DNA of 64,000 nucleotides, taken from positions 4,469,001 through 4,533,000 of the forward strand of contig NC_056427.1 of NCBI RefSeq assembly GCF_905147365.1, read 5' to 3'. Shown one piece after another: positions 31,815 through 43,800 of this stretch. The notes beneath the pieces are model-generated. The model saw nothing but the letters and a program-made list of their open reading frames with translations, was not told the DNA's origin and made no database searches. The stretch comes from Aricia agestis (taxonomy: Eukaryota; Arthropoda; Insecta; Lepidoptera; Lycaenidae). How positions within the stretch are numbered: position 1 is the stretch's first letter; the number at the start of each line of letters is the position of its first letter. A program made the translations under genes and the position numbers.

Positions 31815-34800
31815 GTGAGGGAATTGGAAGGGGTTTTGAAGAATTCTGGAGGAGGAGTTTTGCCGTATAAAGTTGGCTAAACTTGGTGAGAAAAAGATGC
31901 AGGCATCATAAGGAGTTTAGATGCCTGATTTACAATGGGTTTGATTCGAGTGTTCACTAGGTGAGGGAACTGACAGGGGGTTTGGAGGGGTTTTAAACTT
32001 GGGGAGGGAAAGATTCAGGAATCACTAGGGCACGTGTTTTCCCAAACGCTACAGCAGAACACGCGCACATAACATATTCACCAGGTGAGGGACTGGCATC
32101 TCCAACTTTGAGTTTCTTATGATCACCAGGCGAGAGAACTGAGAGAGGTTTTTGTGGCGTGTTATTGTCAGGAGTTCAGGGGCATGATTCATAATGCGAG
32201 ATTTGATCCAATAAACGATCTCCGCAGATAGTAATTGCATTGCATGAGTTATGAGCAAAAACGTACATGTTTTCAAATCCGGACGAAATGGCGATATCCC
32301 AACATGCGCTGGAAATTCGCAGCTGATAAAGTTAGAGAACAGTTAGCCTTTACTTGGAAAATAATTTTAAACCGCATATTATGCCAGATAGATTTGTGCT
32401 TCCTTTGAGAGATAAGCATCGTCCATAGAATTAGAGGTTCCCGCAAAGGCCTAAAATATCAAAGTTATACAGAAATCGAAAACAAAGGTCACAAGACTAT
32501 CCTAGTTATTTGCACTTCCACTAACTCATTCCTTCACAATTCCAGGTTATTCCAACCCTGGAGCACTTTGCTCCGCAACTGGCAGCTGCTGGCGGTGACG
32601 CATCCAGGATACGTGGCGTTCCTCACGTACGATGAAGTCAAGGCTCGACTGCACAAGTATATACACAAGGCCGGGAGTTATGTGTTCAGGTTAGATTTTT
32701 GGATTCGATGCTGTTCTTGAAATATTTGCTGTGTAATTACTGAAAAGACAGGTGGTACCCACTTGGTACCATCTGTCCCGTTACCAGCTAATAAAGTGGC
32801 TCTTCAATTAATGTTTACCACTTATCCCTTAGAAAACCACCAAACATTTCGGAACTGCTGTAAAAGCATATGATGTGTCAAGCAGTCCTTGATAGGTGTG
32901 AGCAATGTAAAATTTTGTCTTGCAAAGAGAGGATTTGCCTTACTTCTCCTCCTCCTGAACCTGATGTCTGGTAAGCCAGAGATCAGGTTTCAATACTGCT
33001 GCTTACTCTATTTCTGATTACTGTCAGCAAAAATTACCACCAAGGTTAGGCAAATGCCTTTTTTAAGACATTGCTTATGGTACCTTTCACAATTTGATAC
33101 TATCCAATGCAGATTAAATTCCTGGTAACTTATTTTTTTAGATTATCATGAACTTAAAAAACCTGATAAGCAAAGACGCCAGGAAGATGGCACCAATGCC
33201 TTTAAGACTTAACATCAAATACTCCTTGGAACTTCTCATTTATTGCCTTATCCCCATTAATGCCTGAATCACACCTACCGAATAGATGGGGAGACTGTGG
33301 TCACGGCTAAGCAAGCACACAAACACGATATGTTTTGTATGAATGTGCTGGGCCGAGGGCACACTCTCGCCCCTCTACTCGGTAGGTGTGATCATGGCAT
33401 AAATGATTCCATGCGTTTAACACTTTTTTCATTCACATTTCAGGTTATCCTGCACCCGGCTAGGCCAGTGGGCGATCGGCTACGTGACTGTAGACGGGGA
33501 GATACTACAGACCATTCCGCAGAACAAGAGCCTAGTCCAGGCGCTGTTGGACGGGTATAGAGAGGGATTGTGAGTATTGAGTGTTTGTATGGTTGTCGCT
33601 GAATAGGGACCTTTACTGTCGCCCAACCTCGGATTTATAAATAGGCCGTATAGGCCGCGGCCTACAAGCGGCAGCTTCTATAAGGGGCCGGCAGTCATAA
33701 AAAATAAATTCGGCAAGTCCTCTCGTAACTTTGATGAACATGAACTTCATTGCTTATGGACACAATTTTGACGTTGAAGTTTTTTTAAAGTCAATTTCAA
33801 GTATATAATATAAACGTCAAATTAATGACATTACAGCTTTTTAAAGCGGCTGCGTCCGCGTGGATAAGGTATTAGGAATATCTTATCTACGCGGACGCAG
33901 CCGCTTACAGCAGCGGGAACCGTACGTTTTCCGGCAGAAAAAGAAGCCTATACAGTCCTTCATCGTGATCTGCTCTTTAACGGTGCTCATATTGGCAGTG
34001 TCGCGATTCGAACCATCCAGAAATTAGTGCGTTCTAAAAAACTCTTGAACATTATTATATAAGTGCTAGCTGTCCCAGCAAACTTTGTTTTGCCATATAA
34101 AGTATTTCGCTCGTATTATTTTATTGAAGTGACTAAATATGTATGGCACCATGGCAACGTCCATCGCTATACCGCACTCAGTCGTCATAATAATAATAAT
34201 AACGTTTATTTGCAAAAACATGGTAATGACAATATTAGATGGTACAATTTGAAATAGAGCTCATGTTTTGTCGGATACATCTCGACGTGCAAATATTGTG
34301 AAAATAAAAGTTAAGTACATCAACAAGTCAGTCTCGAGTTGTAATAATTTACTATTATTTATTCAACAAATGCACTTATCAATATAAAAAGTATATGTCC
34401 GATTTTCAACCCTAGCCGATATGCTCGCTAAGATTCACGAAAATCGGTCGAGCCGTTTCAGAGGTGTTCAACCACGCACCCTGTGACACGAGATTTTTAT
34501 ATATTAAGATAGATGAGTATATTAACATTATCTCCTTATACTTTTCAGCTACCTGTACCCCGACGGTCGCGACGTGAACCCCGACCTCAGCAGCGCCATA
34601 ATATCGCCGGCGGAAGACCATATAACGGTCACACAGGAGCAGTACGAGCTGTATTGTGAGATGGGTACGTAATTTGGTCGGATTATGTCAAGCAAATAGC
34701 TTGATATATAATAATAATGACGTCACGTTAAAATTGCTATAGCGCCCTCTAAGCAACACAAAGTGAAATAAAAATATTGATTCTGTCGTGTATCAAATGA

Positions 34801-37800
34801 AAGATTGATATAACCACAGGAGACATAAGATGTTAATATTATGGATCATTACGTAGTCTAATTACAGTTTAACTTATTACTCGTTATCTGATTGCAGGCA
34901 GCACGTTCCAGCTATGTAAGATCTGCGCGGAAAACGACAAGGACATACGGATAGAGCCGTGCGGACATCTACTGTGTACGCCGTGTCTCACTGCCTGGCA
35001 GATTGTGAGTATTCAGTTACGCAGGAGTAGTTTTTATAGTGCCTAAGTGTGTGCGCAGTACTCGGGGCACTCTCAATTCCTTTACTCTCATTACCCAGTG
35101 GGAAGACCCATGGATCATCTTGACCCATGGATCATCTTACTTGTCAGACAATCAGGTGATCAGCCTGCATTGTCCTAACCATTATTACTATTTGTATGAT
35201 ACTAAAGTACTTACTATCAGAGAAGTTGATTTCTGGGCAGATGGGGGGCGTACGTAGTTTGGTCGCGTTACGTCAAACCCAGCCGACAAATCACAATTAA
35301 CATTGAATTGACATGATCCGACCAAATGACGTGGGTCCCTCATCTGCCTATAGCTCGTCACAGACAGAGCAGGTAATGTATATTAATGTACATTACATCC
35401 CGGGATGTATATCTTTACATCTTATATCTTTAAACGAGCAATATATATATATATATATATATAGGGGGTTTCGGGGGCGATAAATCGATCTAGCTAGGTC
35501 GATTTATCGCCCCCGATAGCTAGGTCGGTCAAACAGCTAGTTATATTAATCTATCACACACAACAGGTGATGTAATGTATCTTTCCCTACATTTCAATGC
35601 TAAACGCCCCGCTTGACGCACACTTCAGCTGCTAAAGTGTTATACATGCTGTTCTTATTTTTAATTTTGGAATACTATGGCCTTTCGAGTTACTTGCTAT
35701 TAGATTCACTAGATAGTTCATCAGAAGATGATTCGGATTGTAATTTTGATGCGCGCATTGTTACATATTGTGCCAAAAACAGAACGATGTGGATTGAAGA
35801 TATTTGATTGAAAATATAGGCTCTGGGGAACAGACTGCCTGCAGTACCTGCTGTGAAGTGCTGTGCTAAGGTGGCAAGTGGCAACACTGTGTGTATCTGT
35901 CTATCATACACATATAATATAATCACAGAAATTTTTGAACACCCTATGAAGAGAATAGATGTATCGTAATAATATACAGAAATATATTAAGATATATTGA
36001 GATGTATTTAGATGTATATGTTATAAATGCATATTTCATATAGCTCAGTATCTTAAGATACGAAGATGTAAAAATATACATTATAGCTGCTGTGTGTGGT
36101 ATTTTTCTATAGAAAGATGTATTGAGATGTATCGAGATGTATCATCTATACTTATAAAATTACATGTCCTAACTGACTGACTGACTGACTGATTCATCAT
36201 CGCTGAGCAAAAACTGTAAAAGTTACAGTCACGAAATTTGGTGAGTAGGGTTGTTTTATTAAGTAGACACCCACTAAGGAAAGGAATTTTGAAAATTTTA
36301 CTCCGAAGGGGGTGAAATAAGGGTTGAAAGTTTTAATGAAAGTCCGTCATTTCTTGAGTTAGAAACATGAAACTTTATTTTTGTGCTACTGATTAAAAAT
36401 GAATGGATACGTATTTAAGTGTTTCTGGTAATTCTACCCCCAAGCGGGTGAAATTGGGGTAGAAAGTTTCAATGAAAGTCCGTCATTTCTTGAGTTAGAA
36501 ACATGAAAGTTTATTGACGTTTGCGTTTGACGTTTGCTTAAATAGGGTCCGTTTTCTACCCTCTGTATAAGGAACCACAAAAACAAAAAGGAGAAAACAA
36601 TCCATCTTTGTTATTATACTATGTTAACGCGGATGAAGTCGGGGCACCAGCTAGTGCTATTATATACATCTTTACATTACCTGCTCTGTGTGTGACAAGC
36701 TTAAGAATCAACATTTTTGATAGCACATAATATAACATATCATTGAAATAATCCGTCTGTCTGTAATTTTTCAGGACTCTGAGGGACAGGGGTGTCCGTT
36801 CTGTCGCGCGGAGATAAAGGGGACTGAGCAAGTCGTCGTCGACGCCTTCGTGCCGCCGAGGCCGCATAATACTGAAGTCAAGTTAGTATTATCTTTGCCA
36901 TGATCGCACCTAACGAGTAGAGTGGCTGAAGAAAACACGACGTCCAGTCGCACGCACACAAACACCGTGCCGAAGTCTGGCAACGCCACACCGCTTTGGC
37001 GGTCGGAGTGGGAGTGTTAGTTTTCTTTCGTCACGGAATTTCTTGATCCGATCGCCGCGCTCAAAGCCCGCTATAAAAACTATACAATAGCTTAAAGCTA
37101 TATCAAAATCGGTTTACCCGTTTGGATAGACACACCGCCATATTATTTTAACTGTTTATAATATGTTACAGAGTAACAAACACGAAGACAGCCGTGAAGG
37201 CAGTGTCGTCGAATTCCTCAGGATCGTCTGGGTCCTCTGGATGTAATGGATCTAGTGAGTATACTTACTAATATTATTATAAATGCGAAAGTTTGTCTTG
37301 TCTGTCTTAACAATCTGTCTTAAAAATCTCCAGGTGCGAGTTGGACTCGCGCACGAAGGGTTCCGTACCACAATAGAGCAAAAACAGGCTGAATATTGTG
37401 TTTTTTGTATGGGAGCCCCCCTTAATTACTTAATTTATTTAAATTTTATAATAAATTATTAAATATTAAACTACAAACAAAACTGAGTATTTCGTGGATA
37501 TTTCAAGTGCCTATGTGTTGCAGTTATTGATATACAGCAAAAAATCACGTTCGTTATATGGGAGCCCCATTAAATATTTAATTTATTTTATTTTTAGTAT
37601 AAATTGTTGAGCGGCAACAGATATACATAATCTGTGAAAATTTCAGAAGTCTAGCTATAGCGGTTCTTGAGTTACAGCCTGGAGACAAACGGACAGACAT
37701 CGATAAGTAATAGGGTCCCATTTTTACTCTTTGGGTACGGAACCCTTAAAAAAGCGAGCTTCTTTTTCAATTTTTCAGTGACAACGGACTCTTTGGCCAC

Positions 37801-40800
37801 TATAGTGATCATTCACTGTAAACTTATCACAAATAGACTAATATTATTTCTAAATACCCCAATTCATATAATTTCAGGTACAGAAATGTCTATAAACAAC
37901 GCGAACGGCTGGTCGACGAGGAACACAACATTCAACGGACTGACGGACGACATTGATGATTCAGAGGTAGGTTGTCATGTCTGTAACATGAAGTTAATAT
38001 ACCTAGCGGAATAGAGCAACAATCTCGAGCTGTCAAACGAAACCGAAATTGGTTTACGTCTGTTTGTAAAAATATGTGTACGTATACACTTACACAAGCA
38101 TGACTGAACATTAATTCTATGAGATTAAATTGTCAACGTGCGGCCCGTGCCGACTGGACGTCAAAAAAGGAGTTCTGCTGTCATGTCTCACACGTCTCTT
38201 TTTACCACGCAGTGTTACTGATAGTGGCATCTCTCTTGCTCAAGCCTTTGTTTCTCTATTCCGCTAGGTATATTAACTTTATGGTCTGTAAAGATATCGA
38301 CGCCCCTAAGCAATAACCCATAATCATAATTATAATCATAATATTTATTTGCTCAAAAACATGGTTACATGGGTTGTTACAGTGCGGCATGTTTTGCTAT
38401 GACAATAGCGTGCAAAATTGAAAAAGAAACATAGTTCAACCCAGTAATCGCAAAACTCAAAATAAAATTATCATATTTTGATGTATTGTATTTAACATGG
38501 CATTATAATGATTGACTAAAAAAATGTTGTTATGCAAAAAGTTTTGATATAACTGGGTTATTGCTTCGGGGCGCGTCGATATTTAAAGTTTTTATATACA
38601 GGAAAACCTCTCGATCGGTTGGTAGGTCTGTCGATCTGATCACCGCCGCTCCGTCACCGGGACGTCATCAAAAAAAATTCAAATAAAATGCCACTTTATG
38701 ACCTAGGCTATAGGTTTCATTTTGCTTTACGCCACTACAAAGCAGCAGCATGGGTCGCTAGACCAATGTCGATAGAAAATGAAACCTATAGCCTAGCGCA
38801 TAAAGTAGAACTTTATTTGAATTTTTTTTTATGACGTCCCGGTGACGGTCTCGGTGGACAAACGGCCTGGTGCAAAACGATTCCGGGCAGCCCTTACCTA
38901 GTAAACAAGTGGCAAGCGATTATCGTAATAAACTCTAACAAAATGTATGCGATTTGACATAAGTTATCGCTTCGCTAGCGAATACTAATGTCAAATCCCA
39001 TACATTTTGTGGCATTGCCGTTGGCGTTTACGATAATCGCTTGCCGCTTGTCTAGGCCCCCTGATCGGCCTGCGATCAGTCCGACCGAAACGATCGGCCG
39101 CGGCGTATTTTATGAGGGCCCTTAGAACAATAGCGCGCTAGCCGCAGTCAAGGAAAATTAATCATAAAATTTTAAGAAATATTTTGATATTTAAACTCCA
39201 TAGATTTTCTGTCGAAATCTTTATCTGATTAAAGTTAAGTTATCATTAAATCTCTTTGAATGCGGCAGTTTAATTTATCTGTGATGCTATCTAAAGGAGC
39301 GTTCAAGTATTACGTAACGCGATTTTTGATAATTTTAGGCCCTCATTTAAACTTTTCTGTACCCGGTATAATATGCTTGAAGCTTAGGCCAAACCTAAGC
39401 TTAATTTCATCAAAATCAGTTCAGCAGTTTAACCTATTCTAATATAAATTAATAAGTGGTTTAGATGAATAAAATAATAGTTTTTTTTTTATAGGCGGCG
39501 CATGTTTTGGCATGATTTTTGGGATTTCTGTGTTGCTTATCATTTGTCTGTTTCATTTCATTTATTTGAATGTTTTGTTATTTAAGTGTCATCATCAGCC
39601 CACTAGTCATCAACATAATATTGTCCAAATCTCACTTTTTTTAATTTTTATGCTAGATTTCATAAACCGTGTTGTAAAATCTAGTAAAACTTAAAATAGG
39701 AGTGGAATATCTATTCTAGTTTTTAAGCAAAAAGAAAACAAGCAATGTACTATCAGAGAAGTTGATTCCTAGGCAAATGGCGGACCTAAGAAATGTGGTC
39801 GCGTTACATCAAACCCATCCGACCGATCACAACTTACATAGAATTGATAAAACGCGACCAAATAACGTCAATCCATCATCTACCTAAGGATCAATCTCTC
39901 TGATGTTACAATACCAAATTCTTATAGAGAAATAGTTTGAGTTTTAATTAAAAGTCAATGTACCAATTCAATGTTAATTGTAAAGTGTCGGTTGAGTTTG
40001 ACATAACGCGACTAAATTACGTAAGTCCTGTATCTGCTTATAAATCAAACTTTTCGATGAGACAATACGAACTATGAATAAAAAAATATAAAGTTTTTGA
40101 GTCAATGTAGGTACGAAATACTTTGGTGAGAATTGGGCTGATGACGATGACCGCACGGTGCCTAAACTTTGTGTTTGTGTTGCAGAGACGCAAGCGAGTC
40201 CCCCCGCATGCGTAGTGCACGAGCGGCCATGTGTGTGTGACTGTGTTAGCATCATAAAGTTAATATACCTAGCGGAATAGAGCAACAATCTCGAGCTGTC
40301 AAACGAAACCGAAATTGGTTTACGTCTGTGTGTAAAAAGATGTGTACGTATACATTTACACAAGCATGATTGAACATGATTTATATGAGATGAAATTGTC
40401 AACGTGCGACACGTGCCGACTGGACGTCAGAAAAAGAGTGCTGCTGTCATGTATCACACGTCTCATTTTACCACGCAGTGTTACTGATAGTGACATCTCG
40501 CTTGCTCAGGCCTTTGTTTCTCTATTCCGCTAGGTATATTAACTTTATGGTTAGCTTGTGTCTGTGCGATGGTTTTACTAGCGCATGGTGATGTTTGATA
40601 CTTTATGTTCAAGGGTCAAGCCAAACGAGCGCAATTTTGTGAGTCGTGAGTCGCAGAATTTCGGCCGTGTAAATTATTTTACATACTAACCATGAATATT
40701 ACGCTCACGTGAATGAAGTAAGGATTTCGTATAAAAAGGAATGCAGCAGAATTTCTGCTTACTGAAATTCTGCGACTGACGACCTAAAAAAATTACGCTC

Positions 40801-43800
40801 GTTTAGCTTCACCCAAAATCGAACAGACAGAAATTACGGTAGCATAATTTATTTGTCTCTTTCCCTCGCGTATAAATTCATTGCTAAGTATCTCTTTTTC
40901 GCATGGCCGCGTAAAGACGCAAGTGAATGAGAAAAGCTGGGCCATTTTTCTACCATTTCGATAACAAAACTTTAGATAATATTATAAACTTACGCGCCTT
41001 TTATGTAAATGAATTGTCATAGTGACAACTATTGAAATGGGCCCACTAATTTCATTGGACTTTTTATTTACGAGTCTAGTCTCTAGTCTTCTTTTTATAT
41101 TCTAGTACAATGTTTTTATTATTCGTAGAGTATAATATTTTATACACAAAAATATATATTTCTAGCAACGCCATCTATGTTTGTGAAAGGAAAACCTAAA
41201 AACTCCCATAGATGGCGCTTATTAAGCCCGGACGCGCACTAGCGGCCATCGAAAGCTCGAAAGTATGGTGTGGCCGCAGGTCGCGTTGCGGCCAGGTGCG
41301 CGTCGTCTATGGCGGTTTCATACTAAAGTATCTGTCTCGATGGCCGCTAGTGCGCGCCCGGGCTTAGGCATGTAACTTTTTTTTTGTTTATTGTATTTTG
41401 CGCCTTGTAAAACCATTGCACAGTATAACTAAGACTTATTAGTCGATTGTTTTTATATATTTGTAATATGCCACGTGCATATAAAGTACAGTCAATTATA
41501 GAATGTGACGTTGTTATGCTTAGCTTTTTGTTTGCGATGTTTTTGTTACTGTAGTATAAAGACTGTACAAGGCACCGTAAAATTATATGTATCGTTAGAT
41601 TGTAATATAACTAGCGAGATTATAAAATATCGGTAAATAACATTTATCTTACTGCAAATACTGCAATATTTTCACGCTAGAGGCAGGCACCAGCACAGAC
41701 AGTAAATAAAAAGTTTTGTTCGACGTTTGACAACGTTTCTGTCAATATTCTGATATGACTATAATAAATAAATAAAATAAAAATAAAATGACGTGTGCAA
41801 CATTTCGGATTTTGGTCAAATTTTTTACTGGATGTGCTCTCCGACCTTTGCGTAAAATGATTCGCTGAATGTTTAAACTGAATAATATGCAAAAAGCTGA
41901 CATAATTGTTTATTCATTAGTCATGCAGTTTTTCACTCGGTTTCAAAATTAGATCTAGAAAGTTGTTGGTAAACTTTAAAAGGAATTTGAAAAGCTTTAC
42001 ATTTAATATTTCTGAAAATAATGTAAAATATAGATGTGTCATTTAAAATCAGATAATTATGGTAGCTCAGTCATTTTTTGTTTAACCAATTAGCGCGCAA
42101 GTTAAGTTAAAATCCTTCGATATTTTATAATCTCACTAGTAACATTACAATCTAACGGCATTTATAATTTTACTGACATTCATATAGGGACTGAATACAC
42201 TTGTCATGCATGTGTCACACTCATTTTGTATTGCGATGAAGTGTGCTTGGTCCCACTAAATATGTTATGAGGAACAAAAGTGGCTTAGCATGTTTTCTAT
42301 CATATTCATGTGTTTTTTTGCCTGTTTTTTTTTATTTCATATTTTTTACACAAATATCGTTTTATATACTTTATTTTATATATATGGCAGCTAAAAGATG
42401 TCGGTATATATGCATGAGAATAGAAATAAAATGAGATCCGATACCAGTGATATTGATTTATAATCATTGTCGTTAGAAAGAGACAAGCAGAAAGTATGTC
42501 TGTCTCTAATATAAACTACATGAAAGAAAGAGACATATGACAGTAATGTGCTCATTTCATGACATATAATCTTCGGGGTATATTTTCATTCCTAAAGCTA
42601 AGTAGCCAAAAATTTTTAACATTTTAAACTACAAAATGAAATAAAATAGAATACAAAATGAAAAAATTGAAATAAAAGAAGTTTTATTTCAGAAAAGGTT
42701 AAAATTTGACGCTTCTAGAAAGATGCTTTTCCACTTTTGTTGTTCACACTTTGTGTTGTAAATTTTATGCATTTAAAATGAAGTTAAAATCTTTATCTTG
42801 ACGATTTTATTTTTGTAACAGTATTTTGTAATGAAATTAGTTTTTTTTTTTGTCTCGATTTATTTAGTTCAATGCAATATTTATTACAATAATTAATCTA
42901 GTTTAATTATTTTTTAATTTACAAATTTTAATTTACTTATATACAGTTATTTAAGACGATTTTGAATCATGTAGTTATCACAAATTTATTAGTTTTAAAA
43001 GTTAGCCCTGCGGTTGAATTCTCAAACTCTGCTTATAGTTAGGGGCTCCTTATAATTCATACTGTCGAAATATTTGATTGGTAAGCGGTAAGAGCTGATT
43101 AATTTAGAAAATGTTTGAGTATTCGCCCGAAAGAGCCAAGAAAAAATAAAAATGAAAATGACCCTTTTTAAATATGAAAGAAATTAATAGCACTTTTCGA
43201 TTATTTTTATTTTTTTACGAATATTTTGAGTGAAAATTTCGTCTGTACTTGCAATGCAAGAATTGAAGTCTCAAATAGAATACTAGCGACTATAGTGACT
43301 TAATAAAGCACTCAAAAACATTTAATCCTTACTCAAAAGCCTTTTAGGGGGGATTCGACCAAACTGGAGTAAAATTTTACTCAAGTATAACTGTCTCCTA
43401 ATCTAAGAGTAAGCTGCTAATACAACGCTCTTCGCATACAGTATAATAACGCTTTTAGAGTGCTGCTGGCGCTGCCGCGGTACTGCAGCGCGTCGGGGAT
43501 GTTTGCCGACGCCCGCGTGGATTGTTTTTATACGACCATGCGGAAGCGGTGCACATCTCTGGCGCGCAGGGTGAGGGGCAGCGACAACACCATTCTAAAA
43601 GTGTTAGCAAATAGGTTTGACTTTGAGTATATGAATCATTGTTCGATGATTCATATGCGTAAAGTCACTACCTTGCGCATGTGAATCGTTGAGCGGTGGT
43701 TCTTATGCTCAAAGTCTACTTTTGATAATTCTATATTTAATTCAATCGTAATATTATTAAGTATTTTAATTTGAAAATATAATACTTAGTTAAATTTAAT

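Noticed and set aside
31566..31880. 104-codon frame over the first visible Cbl exon
   Set aside because: Wrong frame. The frame encoding TLVPWKHFREEL matches Cbl and fits the splice phases.
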